Shown piece by piece: positions 6,561 to 17,709 of a stretch of 19,446 bases of DNA. The position numbers were made by a program, and so were the translations under genes. A model generated the notes under the pieces. It did not search any database and was not told where the DNA came from. It worked only from the letters and a program-made list of their open reading frames with translations. Every line of letters begins with the position of its first letter. The stretch's first letter is position 1. The DNA is from DATKDU01 sp035512595 (GTDB lineage Bacteria > Planctomycetota > Planctomycetia > Pirellulales > Pirellulaceae), in contig DATKDU010000570.1 of the NCBI GenBank assembly GCA_035512595.1, forward strand, positions 1-19,446, given 5' to 3'.

Positions 6561-7097
6561 CTACCACTGGGTCGTGACCTCGATGAGTCCCTTCTGCTTC
6601 GCGTAGTTCCGCGCGCTTGAGTAACGCCAGTGGACCGGGTCATCGACGTAGCCGCGCTTCAGCGGATTGTGGTGCGTGTACTCGAGCTTCTGCCACATCA
6701 TCTCGTCGCTGGCGATCGCCTCTGGATGGCTCCCCTCCTGCCACAATTGATATTCCTGATCGACCTTGTGCCGCTCCTTGTAGTACCGCAGTTGTTCCAG
6801 CAGGGTATGCGCGCCGCGAAGCTCCAACAGGTCGATGAGCTGCCGCGCCGTGAACGATTTGAAGCAGGCAACCTCGTGCGACAAATCGTCGGCTGCGGCA
6901 ATCCAGTGCAAATGGTTTTCCAGGATGACGTATCCGAAAAGCTCGATCCGCCCCTCATTCTGGAGAAAGGTCCAGGAGTCCAGGACGATCTGCACCGACT
7001 CCTGGCGCGTAAAGACCGGCAGCCAGGCGACGATCGTGCAAGTCATGAAGTGCGGCCGGCGCACGTCGGTATCGAATCGGTAACGGGTGCGCGACAT
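6561..7097 (-). CDS. REP-associated tyrosine transposase (RAYT, Y1_Tnp family)
   Basis: A 178-residue single-strand DNA transposase/endonuclease of the IS200-like HUH family. The HUH motif is His62-Leu-His64 in ILENHLHWIA. The likely nucleophile is Tyr140 in KLEYTHHNPLKRGYV, which matches the conserved RAYT block (tyrosine, then a NP(V/L)-x-x-G(Y/L)V stretch), followed by HWRYSSARNY. The enzyme should cut and rejoin single-stranded hairpin DNA such as the flanking repeats. The ATG at 7097 is chosen because it gives the family's N-terminus (MSRTRYRF) and has GGAG 8 bases upstream; the frame stays open further upstream without homology. All key residues and the length appear intact, so it may be active. 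Confidence 0.9.
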   Translation of the reverse strand: MSRTRYRFDTDVRRPHFMTCTIVAWLPVFTRQESVQIVLDSWTFLQNEGRIELFGYVILENHLHWIAAADDLSHEVACFKSFTARQLIDLLELRGAHTLLEQLRYYKERHKVDQEYQLWQEGSHPEAIASDEMMWQKLEYTHHNPLKRGYVDDPVHWRYSSARNYAKQKGLIEVTTQW

Positions 7098-7216
7098 AGG
7101 AGCGGCTCCAGAGTGGCCAGCGTTCATTCGCACAGAATTGTCGGCCAAGGGAGGGGACGAATCAAGCGCGCGGGGGGATTTTGCGTGGCTGGCGGCGGAT
7201 CGGAGTCGTCGGTAAC

Positions 7217-7272
7217 GCCGCCGAGGCGGAGCCTCGGGGTAGCGCGTTCCCAGGCGGAGCCTGGGAACGAGT
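7217..7272. repeat. Composite REP-like repeat, right copy
   Basis: Reverse complement of the 6492-6547 repeat at 55 of 56 positions, with the same two TCC-loop hairpins. It lies 119 bases upstream of the RAYT start and 10 bases downstream of the glycosyltransferase stop codon. There it could also act as a 3'-end hairpin for that mRNA. Between it and the RAYT start (7098-7216) I see no other gene. Confidence 0.9.
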
Positions 7273-7282
7273 GGATAACGAA

Positions 7283-8053
7283 TTAAATCCTCAGCCAGTT
7301 CTTCATCCCCAAGCGAAAAATGATCCACACCGCGGCCAGCGCTTCGCCGCTGTTGATCTTCGATTGGCCGCGCTCGCGGTCGGCAAACAGGATCGGCGTT
7401 TCGCCAAAGCGTGCGCCGGCCCGCTTCAGGAGCCACAGGATCTCCTCCTGGAACGAGTAGCCGCGGCTGCGGATCGAGTCGAAGTCCACCTTCTTCAGCA
7501 GTTCGACCCGATAACAGCGAAAGGCGCCGCTGCAATCGCGCGGGCGTAGCCCCAGAAAAAGCCGCGCGTACGTATTCACCCCCCAGCTCATCAGCTTGCG
7601 CGCCAGGGGCCAGTCCTTGACGCCTCCGCCGGCGACGTATCGCGAGCCGATCACCACGTCGGCCCGCTCCATCCCCGCCAGCAAGGCCGGGATGTAGCGC
7701 GGATGGTGGCTGAAGTCGGCATCCATGTTGAGCACCAGCTCATAGTCCTGCTCGATCGCGTACCGCATGGCGGCAATCGTGGCGGTCCCCAAGCCGAGTT
7801 TTCCCGGCTGGTGCAGGCAGCGAACGCGCCGGTCGCTGGCCGATCTCTCGTCACACCACTGCCCCGTCCCGTCCGGGGAGTTGTCGTCGATCACCAGCAG
7901 ATCAACCTCTGGGGCCTCGGCAAAGATCGCCTCGACCAGGGGCGGCAGGTTTTCGATCTCGTTGTACGTGGCGATGGTGACGAGGGCACGCGGCAAACGC
8001 GCACCGGCGTCGCTGCCAGCGGGTTTCTCGGTCCAAGATGGCGTCTCGTTCAT
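7283..8053 (-). CDS. Dolichyl/polyprenyl-phosphate mannosyltransferase-like glycosyltransferase (GT2)
   Basis: A 256-residue family 2 glycosyltransferase resembling Dpm1, which moves a sugar (mannose in characterised members) from a nucleotide sugar to a polyprenyl phosphate on the membrane's cytoplasmic face. Visible motifs: ATYNEIENLPPLV (28-40), VIDDNSPDGTG (54-64), the DXD-type Asp111-Ala-Asp113 in NMDADFSHHP, GSRYVAGGGV, RDCSGAFRCYR, GYSFQEE and ERGQSKI, all standard for Dpm1-like enzymes. There is no C-terminal membrane anchor, as in short Dpm1 forms, and the protein ends soon after the catalytic domain. The first ~20 residues are probably disordered. It is divergent from the ABC-exporter gene at 8226 (172-base gap). 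The sugar and acceptor lipid are inferred. Confidence 0.92.
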   Translation of the reverse strand: MNETPSWTEKPAGSDAGARLPRALVTIATYNEIENLPPLVEAIFAEAPEVDLLVIDDNSPDGTGQWCDERSASDRRVRCLHQPGKLGLGTATIAAMRYAIEQDYELVLNMDADFSHHPRYIPALLAGMERADVVIGSRYVAGGGVKDWPLARKLMSWGVNTYARLFLGLRPRDCSGAFRCYRVELLKKVDFDSIRSRGYSFQEEILWLLKRAGARFGETPILFADRERGQSKINSGEALAAVWIIFRLGMKNWLRI

Positions 8054-8225
8054 CGAATGCCTGAATGCCGCGGGGAAGTCGAACCAACCGCGATTGGCCC
8101 GCGTAAATCGAACGGCCCTAGATGTAACATCCGGCGGCCATTCGTGCTACGCTAAGGTCGGAAGCGGCGAATGAGGCAACCAGTTTGCAGGCAGCTCGAA
8201 ATCTCTTCACAGCCCATCGCCCTGC

Positions 8226-8978
8226 ATGATCTCCGTCGTGGAACTGACCAAGCGGTTCGCCTCCGGCGGCCAGAATGTCCTGGCCGTAGACCGGCTGTCG
8301 TTTTCCGTCTCGCCCGGAGAGGTCTACGGCCTGATGGGGTCCAACGGGGCGGGGAAGACGACCACCCTGCGAATGATTTTGGGCCTCGTCGAGCCGACCA
8401 GCGGCTTTGCCGAGGTGGAAGGCTTTCGGACCAGCGAGCATCCGGACGAAGTCAAGAGCCGCATCGGCCTGGTTTCGACGAGTGCCGGGTTGTACCAGTG
8501 GCTAACGCCGCGGGAGATGCTGCTGTTCTTTGCGGACGTGTACGGGCTGGATGCCAAAGCGGCCGCGCAGAATCTCGAGCGGATGGTGAGCTGGTTCGAC
8601 CTGTATGATTTTTTGGATCGCCGCTGCGGCTATTTGAGCACGGGGCAGAAGCAGCGGGTCAACCTGGCCCGCTCGCTGATCCACGATCCGCCGGTGCTGC
8701 TGCTCGATGAGCCGACGCGGGGGCTGGACGTGATGGGGAGCAAGGTGATTTTCGATTTCATCAGCGCCGCCCGGCGCGACGGGAAGAGCGTCATCGTCTG
8801 CACCCACCGGCTCGATGAGGCGGAGCAGTTCTGCACCCGGTTTGGCCTGATGCACCGCGGCCGGTTGATGCACGAGGGGACGCTGGCCGAATTGCAGGCG
8901 GCAACCGGCTCGACGACCCTCAGCGAGATGTTCCTGGCCGGCCTGGCGCAGAGCGGGCCGCAGGAGGACGCGGCATGA
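8226..8978 (+). CDS. ABC transporter ATP-binding protein, NatA-like
   Basis: A 250-residue nucleotide-binding subunit of an ABC-2 type exporter. Walker A is GSNGAGKTT (38-46), the signature is LSTGQ (137-141, Thr in place of the common Gly), Walker B is VLLLDE (157-162) with the D-loop RGLD, and the H-loop is His194 (VCTHRLDE). It most resembles NatA, the ATPase of the NatAB sodium exporter, because its partner is a NatB-like permease. The substrate is not proved. The ATG at 8226 has no Shine-Dalgarno sequence. The stop overlaps the permease start by 4 bases (ATGA at 8975-8978), so the subunits are translationally coupled. Confidence 0.93.
   Translation: MISVVELTKRFASGGQNVLAVDRLSFSVSPGEVYGLMGSNGAGKTTTLRMILGLVEPTSGFAEVEGFRTSEHPDEVKSRIGLVSTSAGLYQWLTPREMLLFFADVYGLDAKAAAQNLERMVSWFDLYDFLDRRCGYLSTGQKQRVNLARSLIHDPPVLLLDEPTRGLDVMGSKVIFDFISAARRDGKSVIVCTHRLDEAEQFCTRFGLMHRGRLMHEGTLAELQAATGSTTLSEMFLAGLAQSGPQEDAA
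8963..8968 (+). promoter_or_regulatory. Ribosome binding site for the permease-protease gene
   Basis: GGAGGA lies 6 bases before the ATG at 8975, inside the end of the ATPase gene. It is the clearest Shine-Dalgarno sequence at any start in the window, and with the ATGA overlap it supports coupled translation. Confidence 0.65.
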
Positions 8979-11203
8979 GCGCCCCGCCGCCACCGTCGCC
9001 GCCGGCCGCTCCCCCCGGCCATACCCGCGTTCCCCAGCACGACTTGGGGCGCTGGCTCCGGCTGGCTCGCAAGGAGCTGCGGGAAACGCTCCGCGACCGC
9101 CGCACGATCGTCACGCTTTTGCTGATGCCGATCCTTGTTTATCCGCTGCTGAGCATGGGTTTTCGGCAGTTTTTGATCAGTAGCTTTGACAAGCCGGGAG
9201 GCTGGACGTTTTTGATTGCGGCCGAATCGGTCGAAGCGGCGAACCTGATCCAGCGGGAAGTGATCCAGGCGGGGGACGAGCTGCTCCGGGCCGAGCGGGG
9301 GGCGTTGGCCTCAGCGGCGGCGGGCGCCGATCCGGCCGATTCCGCCGACGAGGAATTGGCTCCCGGCGAGCCACGGGCTGAGTTCGTCCACGTGGAACCG
9401 GTCAGCGATTTGGACGAGAGCGTGAGCAGCGGGAAATACGACCTGGCGATCCGCCTCGCCACGTTCGCGGAAGGGACGCAGGAGCGGCCGCAGCGAGTCC
9501 ACGTGCGTTACGAGCTGATCTACCGCGAGGGTTCCCCGCCGGGGCAGATGCTCGTCCAGTTCGTCGAGCGGCGGTTGGCGGCAGTCAACCAGTTTCGGCT
9601 CCAGCGGCGGCTGCTGACGACGGGGCGTTCCACGCACATCCCCAACTCCTGGACGTACAACCTCGTCAAAGCCCCGCCCAATCAGTCGCTGCTGACGCTG
9701 GTGCCTCTGATCCTGATCCTGATGACGATCACCGGCGCGGTTTATCCGGCCATCGATCTGACCGCCGGCGAGCGGGAGCGGGGCACGCTGGAGTCGCTGA
9801 TGGCCGCGCCGGTGCCGCGGCTGGGGATGTTGTTCGCCAAGTACGTTGCCGTCGTCACCGTCGCCCTCTTGACCGCGGCGATGAACCTGACTGCGATGTT
9901 CATTACGGCTTATAGCATGGGGCTGACGCAGTACATTTTTGGCGAGGCGGGCCTCAGCATCACGACGGTGCTGCTGATCGTCCTGCTCTTGGTGCTGTTT
10001 GCCGCCTTCTTTTCGGCCGTGCTCCTGGCCGTGACCAGCTTCGCGCGCAGCTTCAAGGAAGCGCAGGCCTACCTGATCCCGCTGATGCTGCTGGCCATTT
10101 CACCCGGGCTGTTCACGCTGATGCCCAGCGTGGAGATGAACGTTGTGCTGGCGGTGACGCCGCTCTTGAACATGGTGCTTTTGGCGCGGGACGTGCTGCA
10201 CGGTACGGCCAATCCACTGCTGGCGGGGATGGCCATCGTCTCGACGATTCTCTACGCGCTGCTCGCCATCGCGCTGGCCGCCCGAGTCTTTGGCAGCGAC
10301 GCCATGCTCTTCGGCAGCCAGGCGAGCTGGAGCGATTTGTTCCGCCGGCCCGAGCGGCCGCGAACCGCGCCGACCCTCTCCGGCGTGGCGCTCTGCACGG
10401 CGCTCGCCTTCGCGCTCCAAAGCGTGGGCGGCGGCCTGCTGGCGGCACTGGCCGGCGAGGGAGCGTCGCTGGAGTTTGCCTACATCGGCTCCGCGATTGT
10501 GACGATCCTGTTGTTCTTGGTGCTGCCGCTGATCATGGCCCTGGCGCAGTTCGTTCCGGTAACGGCGGCGTTTCAAATCCGCGGCGCAAGCCCTGTCGCT
10601 TTTGCCGGGGCGCTCCTCTTGGGCCTGTCGCTGTGGCCGCTGGCGCACGAGCTGATCCTGTTCAGCGGCCTCATCGACCCCGACCTGCTCGACAAGGTGC
10701 GCGCGCAGGCCGCGGAGATTCGCAGCATCTCGCCGGCGCTGCTCATTCTCTCGGTGGCCATCGTGCCGGCCGTGTGCGAGGAGTGGTTTTTCCGCGGCTA
10801 CTTGCTGGGGGCCATTCGCGAGCGCACCAGCGCCTGGAGCGCGATCCTGCTGACCGCGCTTCTGTTCGGTTTGTTTCACGTCTTCGTGACCGTTATCCTG
10901 CCGGTGCGATTCCTGCCGAGCCTGTCCTTGGGGATCGTGCTGGGTTACGTTTGCTGGCGGACGGGGAGCGTGCTGCCGGGAATGCTGCTGCACGCCGTCC
11001 ACAACGGCCTCTTGATTCTCATGGGGCGATATCAGACGCAGCTTGCCCAGTGGGGTTTTGGCGCCAGCGAGACGCAGCATGTGCCGCCGCTGTGGCTGGC
11101 AGCAGCCGCGGCTGTCGCTCTGATTGGGCTGGCGCTGGTCTGGGCATCCGGCAGACCGGCTGGGGCCGAGCAGAAGCCGGCCGCGCTGCCAGTGCCGTCA
11201 TGA
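8975..11203 (+). CDS. ABC-2 permease (NatB-like) fused to CPBP intramembrane protease
   Basis: A 742-residue two-part membrane protein. The N-terminal half is an ABC-2 permease: a first helix at about 45-65, a large extracytoplasmic domain to about 235, then five helices between about 238 and 438. The conserved GERERGTLESLMAAPV cytoplasmic segment follows the first of these. The C-terminal half (about 465-735) is a multi-helix CPBP/Abi (type II CAAX-protease-like) domain with all three motifs: Glu602-Glu603-x3-Arg607 (EEWFFRG), FGLFH with His635, and His673-x3-Asn677. These are the predicted catalytic and metal-site residues, so the protease looks active. The fusion is known in planctomycetes and some other bacteria (from memory). 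Together with the upstream ATPase it probably forms an exporter that also processes or senses a membrane substrate; the substrate is unknown. Confidence 0.93.
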   Translation: MSAPPPPSPPAAPPGHTRVPQHDLGRWLRLARKELRETLRDRRTIVTLLLMPILVYPLLSMGFRQFLISSFDKPGGWTFLIAAESVEAANLIQREVIQAGDELLRAERGALASAAAGADPADSADEELAPGEPRAEFVHVEPVSDLDESVSSGKYDLAIRLATFAEGTQERPQRVHVRYELIYREGSPPGQMLVQFVERRLAAVNQFRLQRRLLTTGRSTHIPNSWTYNLVKAPPNQSLLTLVPLILILMTITGAVYPAIDLTAGERERGTLESLMAAPVPRLGMLFAKYVAVVTVALLTAAMNLTAMFITAYSMGLTQYIFGEAGLSITTVLLIVLLLVLFAAFFSAVLLAVTSFARSFKEAQAYLIPLMLLAISPGLFTLMPSVEMNVVLAVTPLLNMVLLARDVLHGTANPLLAGMAIVSTILYALLAIALAARVFGSDAMLFGSQASWSDLFRRPERPRTAPTLSGVALCTALAFALQSVGGGLLAALAGEGASLEFAYIGSAIVTILLFLVLPLIMALAQFVPVTAAFQIRGASPVAFAGALLLGLSLWPLAHELILFSGLIDPDLLDKVRAQAAEIRSISPALLILSVAIVPAVCEEWFFRGYLLGAIRERTSAWSAILLTALLFGLFHVFVTVILPVRFLPSLSLGIVLGYVCWRTGSVLPGMLLHAVHNGLLILMGRYQTQLAQWGFGASETQHVPPLWLAAAAAVALIGLALVWASGRPAGAEQKPAALPVPS

Positions 11204-11222
11204 TTCCAGACGCCTGACCGAC

Positions 11223-11262
11223 CGAAGGAAACAAGCCCGCTCAAGTGGACGGCTTTCCTTCG
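11223..11262. terminator. Putative bidirectional terminator hairpin
   Basis: Nine-base arms CGAAGGAAA (11223-11231) and TTTCCTTCG (11254-11262), with a further GCC/GGC pairing inside. It lies between the convergent permease-protease gene (ends 11203) and the minus-strand gene (ends 11271). There is no clear T-run on either side, so termination is inferred from position and stem. Confidence 0.45.
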
Positions 11263-11270
11263 CTCGCGCT

Positions 11271-11726
11271 TCAGGCTTGTGGCGGCAAGCCCACGGGTTG
11301 GATTGCGACGCGTCGAAAGTCCTCCTCGCTCAGCAAGATCGCCTCGTTGACCAGCTCAAACACCAGCGGCGTATGGGGCCAGCCGAGCGCCGACAGCAGT
11401 TCGTTCAGCGCCCCTGCCTCGCAGCTTCCCCGCAGCTCGACATAGGCCAGCTTGGGGCCGCGATCGTACAGCACCCCATCGATTTGCCACGCTGGCTCGC
11501 TTGGGGCGACCCACACGAACGAGCCATCCGGCTCGAGGAACATCCGCGGCAATTGGCTGAGCCGCTCGGCAGCTTCGTCGAAGGTGATCGGCCAACTCGA
11601 TAGCAGTTCGGATTGCGCGGCCAGTAGCGGCGTGATCTGGATTGGTCCCAGTTGCCGCGGACGATCGGCCGTGAGAACCTCCGGCCGGGCATAAACGCGG
11701 ACGTGAAAGCGAAGCAAGTCAGCCAC
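11271..11726 (-). CDS. Uncharacterised conserved protein
   Basis: A 151-residue soluble protein with no signal peptide, membrane segment or catalytic motif that I recognise. It starts with GTG (11724-11726). Its middle, ITFDEAAERLSQLPRMFLEPDGSF then a Trp-Val-Ala stretch, and GVLYDRGPKLAYVELRGSC read as a compact alternating helix/strand domain. The last third (LLSALGWPHTPLVFELVNEAILLSEEDFRRV) is helical. I have a recollection of similar hypothetical proteins in planctomycetes, but no function. It is convergent with the exporter operon and divergent from metH (149 bases apart), so a shared promoter region with metH is possible. Confidence 0.7.
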   Translation of the reverse strand: MADLLRFHVRVYARPEVLTADRPRQLGPIQITPLLAAQSELLSSWPITFDEAAERLSQLPRMFLEPDGSFVWVAPSEPAWQIDGVLYDRGPKLAYVELRGSCEAGALNELLSALGWPHTPLVFELVNEAILLSEEDFRRVAIQPVGLPPQA

Positions 11727-11875
11727 CCTTGGTATCAGTCCTTCAACTCACGCCCAATCTTCCTCGGCGCCTGGTTTTTCGCCGCTTTACCGGCATTGTC
11801 GCCAAGGCGGCCTTGAAGGATAGTGAACGATTCCCCCCACTGAACCTATCAGACCGCTTGGCTGTCCTGCCGTCC

Positions 11876-15712
<3,837 letters not shown>

Positions 15713-15715
15713 CCG

Positions 15716-15728
15716 GCGCCCGCGGCGC
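15716..15728. terminator. Possible short terminator hairpin
   Basis: GCGCC-CGC-GGCGC lies just after the metH stop, between metH and the convergent minus-strand gene. The stem is short and there is no T-run, so this is a weak call. Confidence 0.25.
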
Positions 15729-15740
15729 ACTGGCCTGGGA

Positions 15741-15761
15741 GGTCAGAGGTCGGAGGTCAGG
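15741..15761. repeat. Three tandem heptamers (GGTCAGA, GGTCGGA, GGTCAGG)
   Basis: Three 7-base units in a row at 15741-15747, 15748-15754 and 15755-15761. The last unit supplies the stop codon of the minus-strand 72-residue gene (TCA at 15757-15759). The period equals that of the AATCCGC repeat at 4065-4146, but the unit differs. Confidence 0.75.
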
Positions 15762-15975
15762 TGACCGTCGCCCCGCGGCGGGATTTCCACTCTTCCAAAT
15801 GCTTTTTTGCCGCTGCAAGTAGCTCCTCATCCTCCATGTCCCAAATCGACTCGACGGCCGGCCCGCGCGCCAGATAAGACAAGTTCGTCATGAGCTGCCC
15901 CAGCCGCATCTCCGGAACTAATTCGCTGAGCTCCGAAAACACTCGAATGGCTTCTTCCCGCGTGGAATTGATCAT
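15757..15975 (-). CDS. Small uncharacterised protein, partner of the ParB-like gene
   Basis: A 72-residue soluble, mostly helical protein. Its start (MINSTREEAIRVFSEL) is amphipathic, its middle (RLGQLMTNLSYLARG) looks like a second helix, and the acidic segment WDMEDEELLAAAKKHLEEW a third. There is no known catalytic motif. Its ATG overlaps the stop of the upstream gene by 4 bases (ATGA on the minus strand, 15972-15975), so the two are co-translated. Its last residues and stop come from the GGTC heptamer repeat, so the original C-terminus may have been altered. A toxin-antitoxin-like or other two-protein unit is possible but unproven. Confidence 0.7.
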   Translation of the reverse strand: MINSTREEAIRVFSELSELVPEMRLGQLMTNLSYLARGPAVESIWDMEDEELLAAAKKHLEEWKSRRGATVT

Positions 15976-16265
15976 GGCAGGCGATCCTCAACCTTCGGTA
16001 AGTGGCTTGCCGGAGTCTTGAACGTCCCGATGACCTCGGCTGGAATGGCTTGGCCGGGCGAGTACTTGGCCGCCCGCGTCGCACGAGTCACTCCGTCGTA
16101 GATCACCAACTCGCCGTCTGCCGCACGAAATACGAAGAGCGGCGGCATCCCGGCAAGGGACTTCCCAAAACGGGCTATTTGACGCGCCAGCTTGGCAGGA
16201 TCGGCTCCCTTACTTCGCGATGGCGGAAGTCGTAACCCCCGCGGATCGACGACGAGACTCTCCAT
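15972..16265 (-). CDS. ParB-like N-terminal-domain small protein
   Basis: A 97-residue protein resembling the ParB/sulfiredoxin-like fold. VVDPRGLRLPPSR corresponds to the start of that fold. ADPAKLARQIARFG aligns with the family's LA-x-SI-x-x-xG helix, MPPLFVFRAADGELVIYDGVTRATRAAK with the usual P-(I/L)-V-x-R...YELIDGxRRxxAAK block, and PGQAIPAEVIG with the closing strand. The GERR-type arginine box is modified to GVTRATRA, so nucleotide binding or hydrolysis is uncertain. It has no ParB DNA-binding half, so it is not a chromosome-partitioning ParB. It is the first gene of a two-gene unit with the 72-residue protein. Related ParB-like domains occur in DNA-modification and toxin-type systems; its role here is unknown. 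Confidence 0.6.
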   Translation of the reverse strand: MESLVVDPRGLRLPPSRSKGADPAKLARQIARFGKSLAGMPPLFVFRAADGELVIYDGVTRATRAAKYSPGQAIPAEVIGTFKTPASHLPKVEDRLP

Positions 16266-16464
16266 CGGTCTATTCTACCTCAAACCGTAGTTTGGTGCAT
16301 TGTTTCCAGTACGAGCATGAGCCCTGCCACCTGGGGTATGAGCCCTTGCCTTCGTGGATAAGATAGGGGACGCCCGGCAGGCAGGGAAACTCGCTTGCAG
16401 GCTGATGGGGTTGCCGTGCGGCCCCCTCAATCCCGCCGTCCGCTCCCCGCCATAAGCCAATTCC

Positions 16465-17613
16465 ATGGACATCGGCCTTTTCACCCCCCTCTTTGCCGAC
16501 TTGTTCGGACAGTCCTTCGACGGAGCAGATCTGGCGATCATCGGCCTGCTCATCATCCTCGAAGGGGTGCTGTCCATCGACAACGCCCTCGTCCTGGGGC
16601 TCTTGGCCAAGCGATTGCCTCGGCATCAGCGGGCGCGGGCCTTGTCGTATGGCATTCTCGGGGCGTTCGTGTTCCGGTTCATTGCCGTGCTGACGGCCAG
16701 CTACCTGCTCCAGTGGACGTTCGTGAAATTCCTGGGCGGGGGTTATCTGGTCTACATCGCGGTCAAGCACTTGTTCTTCGAGGCCAAGGAACAACAGGCG
16801 GACAAGATCGTCCTGGACGACTTCGGCAATCCACTGCTGGTCGATGCGGTGACCGGCCAGCCGATCAGCCAGGCCGAGGAAGACATCGAGATCAAGGAGC
16901 GCGTGCCGTTTGACGGAATGGTGGAGAAGCGGCGCGAGCCCAGTGCGGCGACTGCGGCGGCCGAGAAGGAGGCTTCGGCCGAGTGGTGGCGGTTCTGGAG
17001 GACCGTCGGCGTCATCGAGCTGACCGACATCGCCTTTGCCGTCGATTCGATCCTGGCGGCCATCGCCCTGGCCGGCGGCCGGCAGGAGAAGCTGTGGGTG
17101 ATCGTCACCGGCGGCATTCTGGGGATGGTGCTGATGCGGTTTGCGGCGGCGATCTTCATCAAGCTGCTGGACCGCTTCCCGCGATTCGAGATTGCCGCGT
17201 ACCTGCTCGTCATCGTGATCGGGCTCAAGCTGCTGGCCGATTGGGGTTTCAACTCCGACTGGAGCTTCAGAGAGCAGCCGTGGATGGCCAACCGGTTGTC
17301 GCCGGAGTGGAAGCAGACGTTTGCGGAGCTGGAAGCCGACCGCCGCGAGCTCGTCCACGACTACGACGCCTGGCTCAGGGAAAACTGGATCTTAGACGTG
17401 CAGCACGAGCGCGAAGCGGAGCACGCCCCGGAGCCGGCTGCCGAGGAGCACGAAGGTGAAATCGCCCGGCCGCACGTGCCGCACCTGCTCGATTTTCACG
17501 ACGTTCGGTTCCCCGAATGCATGGCGTTCTGGGTCATCATGTTGACCTGCTTTGTCATTGGGTTCATGCCGGCCGGTAAGCCGCACGGCCAAACGCCGGA
17601 AAAGCAGCCGTAA
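16465..17613 (+). CDS. TerC-family integral membrane protein
   Basis: A 382-residue polytopic membrane protein of the TerC/Alx family, some of whose members export Mn2+ and others insert membrane proteins or confer tellurite resistance. The two family hallmarks, helices with buried acidic residues, are present: Asp39 in LSIDNALVLG and Asp194 in IAFAVDSILAA. Between the two helix bundles is an unusually long hydrophilic insert (about 106-175), rich in Glu, Lys and Ala. A charged segment with several His (about 310-352, EREAEHAPEPAAEEHEGE) precedes the last helix (FWVIMLTCFVIGFM), so metal binding by these parts is conceivable. I see no Mn-riboswitch-like (yybP-ykoY) structure in the 199 bases upstream. 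There is no Shine-Dalgarno sequence. The cytochrome gene follows on the same strand after 96 bases. Confidence 0.9.
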   Translation: MDIGLFTPLFADLFGQSFDGADLAIIGLLIILEGVLSIDNALVLGLLAKRLPRHQRARALSYGILGAFVFRFIAVLTASYLLQWTFVKFLGGGYLVYIAVKHLFFEAKEQQADKIVLDDFGNPLLVDAVTGQPISQAEEDIEIKERVPFDGMVEKRREPSAATAAAEKEASAEWWRFWRTVGVIELTDIAFAVDSILAAIALAGGRQEKLWVIVTGGILGMVLMRFAAAIFIKLLDRFPRFEIAAYLLVIVIGLKLLADWGFNSDWSFREQPWMANRLSPEWKQTFAELEADRRELVHDYDAWLRENWILDVQHEREAEHAPEPAAEEHEGEIARPHVPHLLDFHDVRFPECMAFWVIMLTCFVIGFMPAGKPHGQTPEKQP

Positions 17614-17709
17614 CTGCCGGCGGCGCCGGTTATCAGGCGTCCGACTTGCCGGTTGGAAGCGGATGCCTACGATGGACTGGACGCTTCCTCGACCGAAACG
17701 AGCTTTGGC

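Larger units (their letters stand above)
6492..7272 (-). mobile_element. RAYT transposase flanked by inverted REP-like repeats
   Basis: A single Y1/HUH transposase gene (minus strand) sits between two inverted 56-base double-hairpin repeats that match at 55 of 56 positions. This is the known arrangement of REP-associated tyrosine transposases, whose proteins recognise such hairpins. No target-site duplication is visible at the outer ends, as expected for HUH enzymes. The left end interrupts an IS66-like remnant and the right end lies 10 bases from the stop of the glycosyltransferase gene. The near identity of the ends suggests recent movement or ongoing homogenisation. Confidence 0.8.

Noticed and set aside
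6630..7286. A 218-codon plus-strand frame opposite the RAYT gene
   Set aside because: The minus strand has HUH and tyrosine motifs, and the plus frame runs through the right REP repeat.
8145..8153. Extended -10-like TGCTACGCT upstream of the ABC ATPase gene
   Set aside because: No matching -35 element at the right distance and a 72-base leader; too weak to call a promoter.
10100..11080. A 326-codon minus-strand frame opposite the CPBP part of the permease
   Set aside because: Composition is Gln/Arg/His-rich and low-complexity. The plus strand carries complete protease motifs.
11727..11875. Cobalamin or SAM riboswitch upstream of metH
   Set aside because: I could find no B12-box-like or SAM-box-like conserved core in the 149 bases. 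Not excluded without a covariance-model search.
11729..11875. Upstream TTG start for metH
   Set aside because: The added 49 residues have no similarity to MetH N-termini, whereas ATG 11876 places the first conserved block at the usual distance.
16266..16464. yybP-ykoY manganese riboswitch upstream of the TerC gene
   Set aside because: The region is G+C-rich with possible stems, but I could not place the conserved loop sequences.
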